NCBI GenBank assembly: GCA_011053055.1
Contig: DRHT01000017.1
Location: forward strand, 1 to 43,330
Reading direction: 5' to 3'
DNA from: Halopseudomonas sabulinigri
Lineage (GTDB): Bacteria > Pseudomonadota > Gammaproteobacteria > Pseudomonadales > Pseudomonadaceae
Length of the DNA stretch: 43,330 bases
A program made the position numbers and the translations under genes. The notes beneath the pieces were generated by a model. The model was not told where the DNA came from. It ran no database searches and saw nothing but the letters and a program-made list of their open reading frames with translations. This document shows positions 6,925-16,569 of this stretch, one piece after another (position 1 is the stretch's first letter; the number at the start of each line of letters is the position of its first letter).

Positions 6925-8733
6925 ATGGATGCGCCGTTAAGTGCCAATAGCGGAATAAGAACTCTGCTGCCTTTTTTCCGCCCGTATCGACGCCACATGG
7001 TGCTGGCGCTTATCGCTTTGACCGTGACCGCTGGCACCATGCTGAGCTTGGGCAAGGGCGTGCAATTTCTGATTGATCAAGGCTTGGCGTCGGGCTCCGA
7101 GGCAGGGCTGACTCAGGCGCTGATGATCTTTGTGGGTTTAGTCTTTTTACTGGGCATCGGCAGTTTTTGTCGCTTCTATTTGGTCTCATGGATTGGCGAA
7201 CGCGTGGTGGCGGATATCCGCAAGGCGGTGTTCGCGCATCTGCTGACCCTCTCGCCGTCCTTCTTTGAAGATAACTCGCCGAGTGAAATACAGTCGCGCA
7301 TTACCGCCGATACAACGCTGCTACAGAGTGTGATTGGTTCGTCTTTTTCGATTGCCCTGCGTAGCAGCTTGATGCTGATTGGCGGGATTCTGTTTCTGTT
7401 GGTGATGCACTTTAAACTGACGCTGATTTTGCTGGCCTGCGTGCCCTTTGTGATTGTGCCTGTGGTGTATTTCGGCCGTCGAGTGCGGCGCTTATCCCGT
7501 GACAGTCAGGACGAGATCGCCAGTGTGGGGCGCTATTTGTCCCAGGCGTTACGACACATCAAAGTCGTCCAGGCTTTTACCCACGAGCAGCATGACATTG
7601 AGCGCTTCTCCAGTACGGTCGATCGTGCCTTTCATGTCAGCGTAAAGCGGATTCAGCAGCGTTCCTGGTTAACGCTGGTGGTCATTTTTCTGTCAATGAG
7701 TGGCATTGGCGTGATGTTGTGGTTTGGTGGCAAGGATGTGATCTCCGGCGCCATGAGTGCCGGAGATCTGGCCAGCTTTCTGTTCTATTCGATTATTGTG
7801 GCGGGAGCCGTTGGTGCGATTTCCGAAGTCATGGGTGAGTTGCAGCGAGCTGCTGGCGCCGCGGAACGTATTATGGAACTGCTCAGTGCGCGCAGCGACA
7901 TCGTCAGCGGCGCGACGGCCTTCCCATCTGAGCGGATGGACGCTATTGCCCAAGGCGAAGAGCTGATTCGTTTTGATCATGTTGAGTTCTGTTATCCGAC
8001 GCGCCCCGATCATGCTGCTTTGAAGCACCTGTCCTTTTCGATCAAACAGGGCGAAATGCTGGCGCTCGTTGGGCCTTCGGGTGCTGGTAAGTCGACGTTG
8101 TTTGAACTGCTGCTGCGTTTTTACGATCCGCAACAAGGTGGGATCTATTTGGCAGGAGAAGACATCAGGCAGTACTCGTTAGCCGATTTACGCCACCGCT
8201 TTGCGCTGGTGCCTCAGGAAACGGTGCTGTTCGATCAGACGGTTGACGATAACCTCGGCTACGCCAATCGCGCTGCGAATCACCAGTCTATTCAACAGGC
8301 GGCAGAGCAAGCCAATGCGCATGAGTTCATTGAGCGTTTAGACCAAGGCTATGAAACCCGTCTGGGGGAAGATGGTGTGCGTTTGTCGGGAGGGCAACGG
8401 CAACGAGTGGCCATTGCGCGGGCCATCTTGAAAGAGGCGTCCATCCTGTTGTTGGACGAAGCGACCAGCGCCCTGGATGCCGAGAGTGAGAACAAGGTTC
8501 AGGCGGCGCTCGAGCCTTTGATGAAAGGCAGAACCACGCTGGTTATCGCTCACCGGTTAGCAACCGTACTAAATGCGGATCGGATTATGGTATTGGATCA
8601 GGGAGAGATCATCGCCCAGGGAACTCATACAGAGCTTCTTGAGAGCTGTGCGTTATATAAGCGGTTGGCGGATTTGCAGTTTCAGCAGCAAGACATGAAG
8701 TTGGCTGCTAGCGAAGCGAGCCCGGCGTTCTAA
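6925..8733 (+). CDS. MsbA-type ABC exporter (fused permease and ATPase)
   Basis: This 602-residue half-transporter should work as a homodimer in the inner membrane and export a lipid, drug or other hydrophobic compound. The N-terminal half (about 1-320) carries six transmembrane helices. The ATPase domain follows, with Walker A GPSGAGKST at 383-391, the signature LSGGQRQR starting at 487 and Walker B ILLLDEATSALD near 507-518. The H-loop IAHRLAT comes after it. The length and the C-terminal domain fit the MsbA-related subfamily of Proteobacteria rather than MsbA itself, which normally lies beside lpxK. The ATG at 6925 has only a weak ribosome site. The stop is six bases from that of rsmE on the other strand. 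Substrate unknown. Confidence 0.85.
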   Translation: MDAPLSANSGIRTLLPFFRPYRRHMVLALIALTVTAGTMLSLGKGVQFLIDQGLASGSEAGLTQALMIFVGLVFLLGIGSFCRFYLVSWIGERVVADIRKAVFAHLLTLSPSFFEDNSPSEIQSRITADTTLLQSVIGSSFSIALRSSLMLIGGILFLLVMHFKLTLILLACVPFVIVPVVYFGRRVRRLSRDSQDEIASVGRYLSQALRHIKVVQAFTHEQHDIERFSSTVDRAFHVSVKRIQQRSWLTLVVIFLSMSGIGVMLWFGGKDVISGAMSAGDLASFLFYSIIVAGAVGAISEVMGELQRAAGAAERIMELLSARSDIVSGATAFPSERMDAIAQGEELIRFDHVEFCYPTRPDHAALKHLSFSIKQGEMLALVGPSGAGKSTLFELLLRFYDPQQGGIYLAGEDIRQYSLADLRHRFALVPQETVLFDQTVDDNLGYANRAANHQSIQQAAEQANAHEFIERLDQGYETRLGEDGVRLSGGQRQRVAIARAILKEASILLLDEATSALDAESENKVQAALEPLMKGRTTLVIAHRLATVLNADRIMVLDQGEIIAQGTHTELLESCALYKRLADLQFQQQDMKLAASEASPAF

Positions 8734-8739
8734 GCAGGA

Positions 8740-9447
8740 TTAGTACAGCCGCGCGAGTAGCGCGGTCACTGCCGTTTCTACCCGTAAAATCCGTTCGCCG
8801 AGCTGCACTGGTTGCATGCCGGCTTCCACCAGTTTCTCTACTTCGTAAGGAATCCAGCCGCCCTCCGGGCCGATTGCTAGAGTCAGCGGCTGATCGATGC
8901 CGCGTGGGCAGGCGGGGTAGTTGCCAGGGTGGGCGACCAGTCCGAGCTGGTCGCCGATCAGGCCGGGCAGCTGATCTTCGACGAAGGGTTTGAAGCGCTT
9001 CTCGATGCGCACATTCGGCAGCACTGTGTCGCGCGCCTGCTCCAGGCCGAGTAGCAGATTTTCGCGAATAGCTTCGGGCTGCAGAAAAGGCGTTTGCCAG
9101 AAGCTTTTTTCCACCCGGTAACTGTTTAGCAAAATGATTTCAGGCACGCCAAGGGTGGCGCAGTGCTGCAGGATACGGCGAAACATCTTCGGGCGTGGCA
9201 TGGCCAGCAGCAGGGTAAGCGGTAGTTTGGCTGGCGGTTGCTGGTCCAGCTGGATGCGTAGTTCTGCCTGTTGTGGTTCAAGTGAGATGACTTCACCTTG
9301 CCCCATCAGGCCGTTGATTCGCCCAACCCGCAAGGTATCGCCAACAGCAACCTGGTGAATCTCCAGCATGTGCGTGAGGCGGCGGCCGCTCAGGCGCACA
9401 TGCTGTTCATCTGTAAAGTCGCTATCTTCCAGCAGCAGCAGGTTCAT
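8740..9447 (-). CDS. rsmE: 16S rRNA (uracil-1498-N3)-methyltransferase
   Basis: RsmE methylates N3 of U1498 in helix 44 of 16S rRNA, using S-adenosylmethionine. The 235 residues have the usual length, an N-terminal PUA-like part and a C-terminal SPOUT domain. Two knot motifs are visible: LAIGPEGGW near residue 191 and [11 protein letters not shown] near residue 217. Its start overlaps the end of tatC by four bases, so it is the last gene of the long minus-strand run ubiE to rsmE. Nothing unusual is seen. Confidence 0.92.
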   Translation of the reverse strand: MNLLLLEDSDFTDEQHVRLSGRRLTHMLEIHQVAVGDTLRVGRINGLMGQGEVISLEPQQAELRIQLDQQPPAKLPLTLLLAMPRPKMFRRILQHCATLGVPEIILLNSYRVEKSFWQTPFLQPEAIRENLLLGLEQARDTVLPNVRIEKRFKPFVEDQLPGLIGDQLGLVAHPGNYPACPRGIDQPLTLAIGPEGGWIPYEVEKLVEAGMQPVQLGERILRVETAVTALLARLY

Positions 9448-10250
9448 GCCGCGGGTTTGTCTTGCTCTGATTCCGGCACGTCCCGGTTGATCGGGCGAAC
9501 AAAGCGGCTGAACAAAATACCGACTTCATACAACAGCCACATGGGCACGGCGAGCAGAGTCTGTGAAATGACGTCTGGCGGCGTCAGTACCATACCGATC
9601 GCGAAGCAGCCGACGACCACATAGGGGCGCGACTTACTGAGTGTTTGCACATCGACCACGCCGGCCAATACCAAAAGCACGGTGGCGACGGGTATCTCGA
9701 ACGATAGGCCGAACGCCATGAATAAGGTCAGCACGAAATCAAGGTAGCTGTTGATGTCGGTCATGACCGCGACGCCTTCCGGCGCGGCGCTAGTAAAGAA
9801 GCCGAATACCAGCGGGAACACCACAAAGTAGGCAAACGCCATGCCGCTGTAAAACAGCAGGATGCTGGACGCCAGCAGTGGTATTGCAAGACGCTTTTCG
9901 TGCTTGTACAAGCCGGGTGCGATGAAGCTCCAGACTTGATGCAGCACAAAGGGCATGGCCAGGAACAGGGCGCTGATCAACGTCAGTTTGAACGGCGTCA
10001 GGAACGGCGAGGCGACATCCGTGGCGATCATGCTGGTGCCTTCAGGCATCAGCGCACGTAAGGGTTCGGAAACGAAGCTGTAAATGTCGTTGGCGAAGTA
10101 AAATAGCCCAGCAAAGATCACCAGCCAGATGCAGACGATGCGCAGCAAGCGTGAACGTAGCTCGGTCAGGTGGGCGACCAGCGGCATGTCGGCGCCAGTC
10201 TTTACCGGCGGCAGGTCAGGTTTGCTCATGGCGGGGTGCTTGCTGGTCAT
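9444..10250 (-). CDS. tatC: Twin-arginine translocase subunit TatC
   Basis: TatC binds twin-arginine signal peptides and forms the core receptor with TatB in the inner membrane. The 268 residues show six hydrophobic helices and the conserved opening HLTELRSRL, with [11 protein letters not shown] and a periplasmic loop before [12 protein letters not shown]. The start at 10250 overlaps the tatB end; a second ATG at 10229 would give 261 residues and is also possible, since neither has a strong ribosome site. The gene lies in the order tatA-tatB-tatC and overlaps rsmE downstream. The C-terminal tail is charged and proline-containing. Confidence 0.95.
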   Translation of the reverse strand: MTSKHPAMSKPDLPPVKTGADMPLVAHLTELRSRLLRIVCIWLVIFAGLFYFANDIYSFVSEPLRALMPEGTSMIATDVASPFLTPFKLTLISALFLAMPFVLHQVWSFIAPGLYKHEKRLAIPLLASSILLFYSGMAFAYFVVFPLVFGFFTSAAPEGVAVMTDINSYLDFVLTLFMAFGLSFEIPVATVLLVLAGVVDVQTLSKSRPYVVVGCFAIGMVLTPPDVISQTLLAVPMWLLYEVGILFSRFVRPINRDVPESEQDKPAA

Positions 10251-10626
10251 GGGATTCTTCAGCGGCTGAATCGACGGTCGTCTGGTTGGGCTCGGGCGTA
10301 AGCACAGGCGCTGGTGTAGTCTGCGGCGTTTCTGTGACGTTTTGTTGACCGTCAGGTTTCAAATTGCTGCTGCCCTTGGACGGATTACCGAGATTCAGGC
10401 CGTGCTTATCTAGCCCGGCCATGATGCGCTCGTTATGCAGCTGCTGACGAATTTCATCCGCGCCGATTTCACGCTCAACCTGACTGCGTACGTCAGAGAA
10501 TCCGCGTTTAATGCGGCCGATGGTCAGGCTTACGGTACGGATGGCACCGGGCAGCCGTTCCGGGCCGAGTACCAGCAGGGCGAGTACCGCGACCACCAGC
10601 ATTTCCAGAAAGCCGATGTCGAACAT
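10216..10626 (-). CDS. tatB: Sec-independent translocase subunit TatB
   Basis: TatB pairs with TatC to recognise folded Tat substrates. It has 136 residues: an N-terminal membrane helix ([20 protein letters not shown]), the hallmark GPERLP hinge, an amphipathic helix to about residue 70 and a polar, disordered tail rich in Pro, Thr and Gln. Its end overlaps the tatC start. Compared with tatA, the Glu in the membrane helix and the longer tail mark it as TatB. Confidence 0.93.
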   Translation of the reverse strand: MFDIGFLEMLVVAVLALLVLGPERLPGAIRTVSLTIGRIKRGFSDVRSQVEREIGADEIRQQLHNERIMAGLDKHGLNLGNPSKGSSNLKPDGQQNVTETPQTTPAPVLTPEPNQTTVDSAAEESHDQQAPRHEQT

Positions 10627-10645
10627 AGGTCAGGACCTGTAGGGG

Positions 10646-10876
10646 TTACGGCTTGGACTGAGTGTCGTGTTTATGCTCTTCGGCTTTGGCATCCAGGGTC
10701 TCGCCCGGCTTGCTGTCGACCGATGGCTTTTCATCGTCGCTCATCGACTTGCGAAAGCCTTTGATGGCTTCGCCAACGTCGCCGCCAATGTTCTTCAGAC
10801 GCTTGGTACCAAACAGCAGAATGACGATCGCCAGAACGATCAACAGCTGCCACAAACTGATTCCACCAAAACCCAT
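10646..10876 (-). CDS. tatA: Sec-independent translocase subunit TatA
   Basis: TatA oligomerises to let folded proteins cross the inner membrane. This 76-residue protein has one membrane helix near residues 6-22, the FGTKRL hinge and an amphipathic helix ([17 protein letters not shown]). A short charged tail follows. The start [15 protein letters not shown] is typical. It lies 25 bases after hisE and 19 bases before tatB, so it is cotranscribed with them. Confidence 0.94.
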   Translation of the reverse strand: MGFGGISLWQLLIVLAIVILLFGTKRLKNIGGDVGEAIKGFRKSMSDDEKPSVDSKPGETLDAKAEEHKHDTQSKP

Positions 10877-10901
10877 TACAACCTCCGGGGCTTAGCCCTG
10901 C

Positions 10902-11231
10902 TTATTGAGAGCGCGACGCTTTTTCGTCCAGGCCGGACAAATCGAAGCGGCGTGCAAGTTCCTTGAGAATATCATCTGGGCCAAGCCCGAGATGACTGAG
11001 CATAACCAATGAGTGAAACCACAGGTCGGCTGTTTCGTAGATCAGATCGGACTTGTCGTCGCTGTGTTGACAGTCCTTGGCGGCGAGCAGTGTTTCGGTG
11101 CACTCTTCGCCGACTTTTTCGAGAATTTTGTTCAGGCCCTTGGCATGCAGGCTGGCGACATAGGAGCTGTCAGCGGCGGCCTGTTTGCGCTGTTCCAGCA
11201 CGATGGCCAGTTGGCTCAGGGTATCAGACAT
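10902..11231 (-). CDS. hisE: Phosphoribosyl-ATP pyrophosphatase
   Basis: HisE hydrolyses phosphoribosyl-ATP to phosphoribosyl-AMP and pyrophosphate, the second step of histidine synthesis, in the cytoplasm. The 109 residues form the all-helical MazG-like fold. The metal-binding pattern is visible in [15 protein letters not shown] and [16 protein letters not shown]. It is encoded as a separate protein, six bases after hisI, as in pseudomonads, whereas enterobacteria fuse HisI and HisE. tatA follows. Confidence 0.93.
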   Translation of the reverse strand: MSDTLSQLAIVLEQRKQAAADSSYVASLHAKGLNKILEKVGEECTETLLAAKDCQHSDDKSDLIYETADLWFHSLVMLSHLGLGPDDILKELARRFDLSGLDEKASRSQ

Positions 11232-11237
11232 GCAGAG

Positions 11238-11651
11238 TTACTCTTTCGGATTCTTGTAGAGATCGGCCGGGTCTTTAATCACCGCGTCCACGGTGTGCCA
11301 CTGGCCATCTTTCAATACGCGATAAAAACAGCTTTGCCGCCCGGTATGGCAGGCAATACCGCCAACCTGCTCAACCTGCAGGGTGAGCACATCGGCGTCG
11401 CAGTCGAGCCGCAGTTCATGCAGCTGTTGTACATTGCCGGACTCTTCGCCCTTGCGCCATAAGCGGTTGCGCGAACGTGACCAATAGATGCCACGACCTT
11501 CCTTTACGGTGAGTTGCAGCGCTTCGCGGTTCATCCAGGCGACCATTAATACACGCTGAGTGTGAACGTCTTGCGCTATTGCGGGTACTAGCCCGTCGGC
11601 ATCCCATTTGATGCTGTCGAGCCAGTCGCTATTAGGGGTTAAATCAGTCAT
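11238..11651 (-). CDS. hisI: Phosphoribosyl-AMP cyclohydrolase
   Basis: HisI opens the purine ring of phosphoribosyl-AMP, the third step of histidine synthesis. The 137-residue monofunctional enzyme shows the zinc/magnesium site: [14 protein letters not shown] with the Asp triad near residue 82, and [12 protein letters not shown] near residue 101, which supplies the zinc cysteines. The usual N-terminal block LVPAIAQDV is also present. It sits between ubiB (54 bases upstream) and hisE. Confidence 0.94.
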   Translation of the reverse strand: MTDLTPNSDWLDSIKWDADGLVPAIAQDVHTQRVLMVAWMNREALQLTVKEGRGIYWSRSRNRLWRKGEESGNVQQLHELRLDCDADVLTLQVEQVGGIACHTGRQSCFYRVLKDGQWHTVDAVIKDPADLYKNPKE

Positions 11652-11705
11652 GACCTGTCGTCTATCGGTTGATCTATTAAGTGTGCCAGTTCTGCTGTGG
11701 GATGA

Positions 11706-13304
11706 CTACGCGCGGCGCAGAATCAACCACCCACCCACGGCAATCAGCACCCATTGCGCAGGGGCCGCATTGACCCAGAGATTGGGATCGCCACCCAGGG
11801 TGCTACTGCCCAGTACCAGCAGGGCGATACCGGCGACGCGCAGCGCCCAACGGTTGCGTTGCGGTTCGGGCTGACGCTCCGTGGGTTGTTCGGCAATGTT
11901 CTGCAGCGCCTTGTGAGCGGTGTCGATCAGCGCCGGTACGCGCTCCAGATGCTGCTGCCAAACCTTGGCCTGATGCTGCGGCATCATCCGCTCGCGCATC
12001 CAGCGCTCCAAATACGGCTGTGCGGTTGACCACAAGTCGAGGTCGGGGTAGAGCTGACGGCCCAAGCCTTCGATGTTCAGCAGGGTTTTCTGCAACAGCA
12101 CAAGCTGCGGCTGCACCTCCATCTGGAAGCGGCGAGCCGTCTGGAACAGGCGTAGCAGCAACTGACCAAAGGAAATCTCGCTCAGCGGGCGCTCAAAGAT
12201 CGGCTCGCAAACGCTACGAATCGCGGCTTCAAATTCGTTAACGCGAGTATCGGCAGGAATCCAGCCGGAATCGATGTGCAGCTGCGCAACGCGGCGGTAG
12301 TCGCGTTTGAAGAAGGCCATCAGGTTACGTGCCAGATAGCTCTGATCTTCCGGCGTTAGGCTGCCTACTATGCCAAAGTCGATGGCAATGTACTGCGGCT
12401 CCCAGGGGTGGGCGCGCGAGATGAAGATGTTGCCGGGGTGCATGTCGGCATGGAAGAAACTGTCGCGGAACACCTGGGTGAAGAAGATTTCTACACCGCG
12501 CTCTGCGAGCTTCTTCATGTCGGTACGCTGGTCGGCGAGCGCCGCCAGATCCGTTACCGGTATGCCGCTGATGCGCTCCATCACCAGTACTTTGTGGCGG
12601 CACCAATCCCAGTACACTTTAGGGATGTAGAGCGATTCAGAACCTTCAAAATTACGGCGCAGCTGCGAAGCGTTGGCGGCTTCGCGGTGCAGGTCTAGTT
12701 CGTCAAAAATGGTGCGTTCGTAATCTTCGACCACTTCCACCGGGCGCAGGCGGCGACCCTCGGCGGATACGCGCTCTAGCGCGCGGGCGGCGAGGTAGAG
12801 CCACTGAATATCCTGGTCAATGATTTCGCCGATGGCCGGGCGTACTACCTTGACCACAACGTCAGAGCCATCGTGCAGCTTGGCGGCGTGTACCTGTGCG
12901 ACGGACGCGGAGGCGAGCGGCTCATCGCTGAACTCGGCAAACACAGATTCGATGCTCTGGCCCAACTGCTCTTCAATACGTGCGCGGGCCTGATCAGCCG
13001 GAAAGGGCGGTACTTTGTCTTGCAGAAAGGCGAGTTCCAGCGCGATGTCGTCGGGCATCAGATCGCGACGGGTGGAAAGAATTTGACCAAACTTGATAAA
13101 CACCGGGCCCAGGTCTTCACAGGCTAAGCGCAGGCGTGCTCCGCGGCTGAGGTCTTTTGGTGCGGGGCGCAGGCGCCAGGGGCCCAGTTTGAGGCCGAGT
13201 CGAGCGAGAGCGGGCAAAGGCAGTTCCAACAGGATCTGGTCGAGCCGGTAACGAGTGAAAATGTGCAGAATGCGCAGCAGGCGCGTGAAGGCGGTGATTC
13301 TCAT
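11706..13304 (-). CDS. ubiB: Ubiquinone biosynthesis accessory ATPase/kinase UbiB
   Basis: UbiB is an atypical kinase-like ATPase needed for ubiquinone synthesis, probably by extracting lipid precursors from the membrane. The 532-residue length is standard. The family signature [11 protein letters not shown], with the KxGQ motif, occurs near residue 72. The nucleotide-binding core contains [13 protein letters not shown] (an Ala-rich loop that replaces the P-loop) and [12 protein letters not shown], and IDFGIVGSL carries the metal-binding Asp. Two C-terminal hydrophobic helices (about 490-530) anchor it. Its start overlaps the ubiJ stop (ATGA), so ubiE-ubiJ-ubiB are translated as a unit. Confidence 0.94.
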   Translation of the reverse strand: MRITAFTRLLRILHIFTRYRLDQILLELPLPALARLGLKLGPWRLRPAPKDLSRGARLRLACEDLGPVFIKFGQILSTRRDLMPDDIALELAFLQDKVPPFPADQARARIEEQLGQSIESVFAEFSDEPLASASVAQVHAAKLHDGSDVVVKVVRPAIGEIIDQDIQWLYLAARALERVSAEGRRLRPVEVVEDYERTIFDELDLHREAANASQLRRNFEGSESLYIPKVYWDWCRHKVLVMERISGIPVTDLAALADQRTDMKKLAERGVEIFFTQVFRDSFFHADMHPGNIFISRAHPWEPQYIAIDFGIVGSLTPEDQSYLARNLMAFFKRDYRRVAQLHIDSGWIPADTRVNEFEAAIRSVCEPIFERPLSEISFGQLLLRLFQTARRFQMEVQPQLVLLQKTLLNIEGLGRQLYPDLDLWSTAQPYLERWMRERMMPQHQAKVWQQHLERVPALIDTAHKALQNIAEQPTERQPEPQRNRWALRVAGIALLVLGSSTLGGDPNLWVNAAPAQWVLIAVGGWLILRRA

Positions 13305-13924
13305 GCGTCTGGTATATCCAGGTTGGTTGGGCTGAGCAGTGCGACGCGGGCTTCGAGCCGGTCTAGCTGCAGGCGCATTTCGTGAAGTAGTTCAGCGCTG
13401 GCGCGGGCTTCGGCGTTGCCGACCAGTTGCCGGCTCTCTTCGGTCAGGTATTCACCCAGCGTCAGGCGCAGACTGTCGCGGCTGTCTTTGCCCCATTGAT
13501 GGCTGCGGCGCAGCAGGCTGCCGATGGCGTGCGCGGGCACAGGGCCGAGCCAGCGAGCGAGTTCAGCTTCGCCGTCGAGTCGTAGGTCGCTGATGATGTT
13601 TTGTAGATTGATCAGTACCTGACTGTCGCCAGTCAGTTCAAGCTCAGGATTCTGTAATAAGGCTTTGCGGTCTTTGCTGATTAATAGCTTTGCGAGTACC
13701 GAGCTGGGCGCGCTGAGCTGGCAGTCAGACTCGCCGGCATACTCTGCACGCAATTGAATGCTGCCGTTGGCGGGTAGTAGGTACAGTTGCCAGGATGGCT
13801 CGCGGGCACTGACCAAAATGACCTTGCCGCTCAGCGAGCCAAGGCGTTTAGCGGTCAAAGCATCGCGTTGCAGCGCGGCCTCAATGCTGCGCTGCGCGGC
13901 GGCTAAGAGTGCCGCCGGCAACAT
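13301..13924 (-). CDS. ubiJ: Ubiquinone biosynthesis accessory factor UbiJ (SCP2 domain)
   Basis: UbiJ is a soluble lipid-binding protein that, with UbiK, organises the ubiquinone synthesis complex. The 207 residues begin with an SCP2-like sterol-carrier domain (about 15-110). The C-terminal half is helical with a probable coiled coil (residues about 170-195, [19 protein letters not shown]). It overlaps ubiE by one base (TGATG) and ubiB by four, which is the usual pseudomonad arrangement. Sequence similarity in this family is low, so the call rests largely on the SCP2 pattern and position. Confidence 0.88.
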   Translation of the reverse strand: MLPAALLAAAQRSIEAALQRDALTAKRLGSLSGKVILVSAREPSWQLYLLPANGSIQLRAEYAGESDCQLSAPSSVLAKLLISKDRKALLQNPELELTGDSQVLINLQNIISDLRLDGEAELARWLGPVPAHAIGSLLRRSHQWGKDSRDSLRLTLGEYLTEESRQLVGNAEARASAELLHEMRLQLDRLEARVALLSPTNLDIPDA

Positions 13925-14685
13925 CAGGGTTTGATTCCGCGGTGCAGTGCGACGATGCCGCCGGTCATATTGTGATAACTGACACGGGCGAAACCGGCTT
14001 CGACCATCATCGCTTTGAGCGTTTCCTGATCGGGGTGCATGCGGATCGACTCGGCCAAATAACGATAGCTCTCGGAATCATTGGCCACCAATTTGCCCAT
14101 AAACGGCAGCAGTTTGAAGCTGTATTGGTCGTAGGCTTTGGACAGCAGCGCGCTCTTTGGCTTGGAGAACTCCAAAATCAGTAAGCGACCGCCTGGCTTC
14201 AGAACCCGCAGCATGGATGCAATGGCGGCATTTTTGTGGGTTACGTTGCGCAGACCGAAAGCAATGGTGATGCAGTCAAAGTAGTTATCGGGAAAGGGCA
14301 GGGCTTCAGCATCGGCCTGTACAAAGCGCACGTTGCCGGCGATGCCCAGATCCAGCAGACGGTCACGACCGACCTTGAGCATGGAGGCGTTGATGTCCGC
14401 GAGAATGACTTCGCCCTCGGGCCCGACACGCTTGGCAAAGCGGCGGGTCAGGTCGCCGGTGCCACCGGCGATATCCAGAACCCGGTTACCGGGCCGTACA
14501 CCGGAAAGCTCAATAGTAAAGCGCTTCCAGATACGGTGAACGCCGCCGGACATCAGGTCATTCATGATGTCGTACTTGGCGGCGACCGAATGAAACACCT
14601 CGGCGACGCGTTGCGCCTTCTCGGATTCGGCAACGGTCTGAAAGCCGAAGTGGGTGGTGTTATCGGTGTTCTGCTTGTCACTCAT
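13924..14685 (-). CDS. ubiE: Ubiquinone/menaquinone C-methyltransferase UbiE
   Basis: UbiE is the SAM-dependent C-methyltransferase of ubiquinone (and menaquinone) synthesis. The protein is 253 residues from ATG 14685. An upstream in-frame extension to 14826 is rejected because the family begins just before TTHFGFQTV. The SAM-binding loop [11 protein letters not shown] is at 69-79, and the family blocks [16 protein letters not shown] and FGLRNVTHK are intact. It heads the minus-strand run ubiE-ubiJ-ubiB-hisI-hisE-tatABC-rsmE and is divergent from the PHA-associated gene at 14868. Confidence 0.95.
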   Translation of the reverse strand: MSDKQNTDNTTHFGFQTVAESEKAQRVAEVFHSVAAKYDIMNDLMSGGVHRIWKRFTIELSGVRPGNRVLDIAGGTGDLTRRFAKRVGPEGEVILADINASMLKVGRDRLLDLGIAGNVRFVQADAEALPFPDNYFDCITIAFGLRNVTHKNAAIASMLRVLKPGGRLLILEFSKPKSALLSKAYDQYSFKLLPFMGKLVANDSESYRYLAESIRMHPDQETLKAMMVEAGFARVSYHNMTGGIVALHRGIKP

Positions 14686-14867
14686 GGAATCAGTCTGCCC
14701 TGGCAAAATCAGGCCCCATTCTAACCATTTTTTCTGGCCCGGCGGTGAATTAGCTGTGCGGCTTGCTGCCACTGTTGCTGTATCTGACGCAATTGCCGGG
14801 ATGACGTTCCCCGAGCTTTGCGGCATGCTAGACCATCACCCAATTGATACACCCCATGGAGTAGCCG

Positions 14868-15143
14868 ATGGCGACCGTAGACATTACCCGCGAGCACAGT
14901 CTGGGCAAAGAAAAAGCCAAAGAACAGGCGCAGTTGATGGCCGATAAACTGGCGCAAAAACTGGATGCTAAATGTGCATGGGAAGGCGACGTACTGACCT
15001 TCAAACGCAGCGGCGCTGATGGTGCAGTGCATGTGTCCGATTCGGATGTGCGCGTAGTGGTTAAGCTGGGCATGATGCTCACGCCGATGGCAGGCATGGT
15101 GAAAGGCGAGATCGATAAGGCACTGCAAAAATATTTGGCCTGA
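14868..15143 (+). CDS. Polyhydroxyalkanoic acid system family protein
   Basis: This 91-residue protein matches the small PHA-associated family often found next to phaI/phaF in pseudomonads. Recognisable blocks are ITREHSLGKEKAKEQAQ at the N-terminus, CAWEGDVLTFKRSGADG in the middle and MLTPMAGMVKGEIDKAL at the end. It probably has a small alpha/beta fold. The role in granule formation is not established. ATG 14868 follows GGAG. It may be transcribed with phaI, though 114 bases separate them. Confidence 0.82.
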   Translation: MATVDITREHSLGKEKAKEQAQLMADKLAQKLDAKCAWEGDVLTFKRSGADGAVHVSDSDVRVVVKLGMMLTPMAGMVKGEIDKALQKYLA

Positions 15144-15257
15144 TTTCGCGGTTGTCCGGTTTTTAGTATGTGTTTTCTAATTCCGAAGCGTAGCTTGCAG
15201 ATCAAGGATCGGTAATCGGTCCATTGCAGTATCACCAATTGATCAGGAGTTACCAAC
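15144..15257 (+). promoter_or_regulatory. phaI upstream region, candidate PhaD operator
   Basis: In Pseudomonas putida the TetR-type regulator PhaD acts at the phaI promoter. Here an imperfect dyad GGATCGGTAATCGGTCC lies at about 15205-15221, followed by an AGGAG ribosome site before phaI. The dyad is a candidate operator only; no firm -35/-10 pair is visible. Confidence 0.3.
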
Positions 15258-15671
15258 ATGGCCAAGACCACTACCGCTAAGAAACTGGAAGACAACGCAA
15301 ACACTTTCGCCAGTGACGTGAAGAATTACACTCACCAAATCTGGCTTGCTGGCCTGGGCGCATACGCCAAAGCTGGCAAGGAAGGCGCAGACTACTTCAA
15401 GAAGTTGGTCAGCGAAGGCGAAGCCGTAGAGAAGCAAGGCAAAGAGCTGGTTTCCAGCCAGGTTGAAGCCGCTAACAGCCGTATCGAATCCTTCAAGGAA
15501 AAGGTACAGGAAAAAACCGGCGGTCGTTTCAACAAGGTAGAAGAAGTATTTGACGAGCGCGTCGCTTCTACTCTTAGCCGCATCGGCATTCCGAGCAAGA
15601 AGGACATTGACCAGCTGTCTGCTAAGCTTGATGATCTGAGTGCTGCACTCAAGTCACTGCAAAGCAAGTAA
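15258..15671 (+). CDS. phaI: Phasin PhaI, PHA granule-associated protein
   Basis: PhaI coats medium-chain-length PHA granules. The 137 residues are mostly amphipathic helix with the phasin core HQIWLAGLGAYAKAGKEG near residue 22, a Val/Glu/Lys heptad-like middle and a C-terminal coiled-coil end (DIDQLSAKLDDLSAALKSL). The N-terminal part is paralogous to that of PhaF next door. The ribosome site AGGAG precedes ATG 15258. It lies 21 bases before phaF, in the conserved phaI-phaF operon that faces phaC1ZC2D. Confidence 0.93.
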   Translation: MAKTTTAKKLEDNANTFASDVKNYTHQIWLAGLGAYAKAGKEGADYFKKLVSEGEAVEKQGKELVSSQVEAANSRIESFKEKVQEKTGGRFNKVEEVFDERVASTLSRIGIPSKKDIDQLSAKLDDLSAALKSLQSK

Positions 15672-15692
15672 CGGTCACAGAGGAGTTGCTCC

Positions 15693-16505
15693 ATGGCGGG
15701 TAAGAAGAAGGATAAAGACCCTAGTTGGGTTGCGGATATCGAAGGTTACTCACGTCAGATCTGGTTGGCTGGCTTGGGTGCGTATGCCAAGGTCGGTAAA
15801 GAGGGCGTGAAGCTCTTTGAAAACCTGATCAAGGACGGCGAAGTAGCCGAGAAGCAAGCCAAGGCAGAGATCGATAAAAAGGTCGATGCAGTCAAAGGCA
15901 AAACTAAGGCCAGCAAGAGCTCACTGGATGAAGCGAAAACCAAGGCCGATAAAGCCAAGGGTCGTATCACCGGTAAGTGGAATGAGCTGGAAGAAGCCTT
16001 CGACAAGCGCCTTAACAGCGCTGTAGCCCGCCTCGGAGTGCCCTCGCGTGATGAGGTCAAGGTTCTGAACAGTAAGGTCGATCAACTGACCAAGCTGATT
16101 GAGCAGATGACTTCTGGCAAAGCGCCTGCTGCCAAAGCGGCGCCCAAAGCCAAGCCACGTGCTACTGCGGCTAAAACAACAGCGGCTAAACCCACTGTTG
16201 CTAAAGCAGCTGCGAGCAAGCCTGCAGCCAAAACTGTGGCCAAGAGCACCGCAACTGCTAAGCCTGCAGCCAAGCCAGCGGCTAAAAAGCCAGCTGCCAA
16301 GGCAACGTCTAGTGCCAGCAGTACTGCGGCAGCTAAGCCAGCCGCGACAGCACGTAAGGCTCCGGCCAAGCCTCGGGCAGCAGCAGAGCCCAAGGCCCCC
16401 GCTAAGCCGAAAGCGACGCCCGCTGCAGTGAAAGCTGCAGAGCCGTCCGCACCAGGAGCTCCGGCCCCGGCCGCAGCTCCTGTGCCGAAGCCTAGCGAGG
16501 CTTGA
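15693..16505 (+). CDS. phaF: Phasin/histone-like protein PhaF
   Basis: PhaF binds PHA granules through its N-terminus and nucleoid DNA through its C-terminus, and so helps share granules between daughter cells. The phasin domain (about 1-135) includes RQIWLAGLGAYAKVGKEG and a closing coiled coil (VKVLNSKVDQLTKLIEQM). The C-terminal half (about 140-270) is a low-complexity, histone H1-like tail of Ala-Lys-Pro repeats (AAKP-type units). The length of 270 residues is in the normal range. A strong terminator follows 30 bases downstream. Confidence 0.93.
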   Translation: MAGKKKDKDPSWVADIEGYSRQIWLAGLGAYAKVGKEGVKLFENLIKDGEVAEKQAKAEIDKKVDAVKGKTKASKSSLDEAKTKADKAKGRITGKWNELEEAFDKRLNSAVARLGVPSRDEVKVLNSKVDQLTKLIEQMTSGKAPAAKAAPKAKPRATAAKTTAAKPTVAKAAASKPAAKTVAKSTATAKPAAKPAAKKPAAKATSSASSTAAAKPAATARKAPAKPRAAAEPKAPAKPKATPAAVKAAEPSAPGAPAPAAAPVPKPSEA

Positions 16506-16531
16506 TTCGGTAGGTTGCGATAGCAGTAAAT

Positions 16532-16568
16532 AAAACCCCGAACAGTGTTGCTGTTCGGGGTTTTTTAT
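16532..16568 (+). terminator. Rho-independent terminator after phaF
   Basis: CCCCGAACAG and CTGTTCGGGG form a 10-base stem around a five-base loop, with A's before it and TTTTTTATT after it. It closes the phaI-phaF operon. Confidence 0.9.
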
Positions 16569-16569
16569 T

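Noticed and set aside
16082..16500. Short repeats suggesting a DNA repeat array or CRISPR
   Set aside because: They are codon-level repeats of the Ala-Lys-Pro tail of PhaF, with no constant spacer or repeat length.
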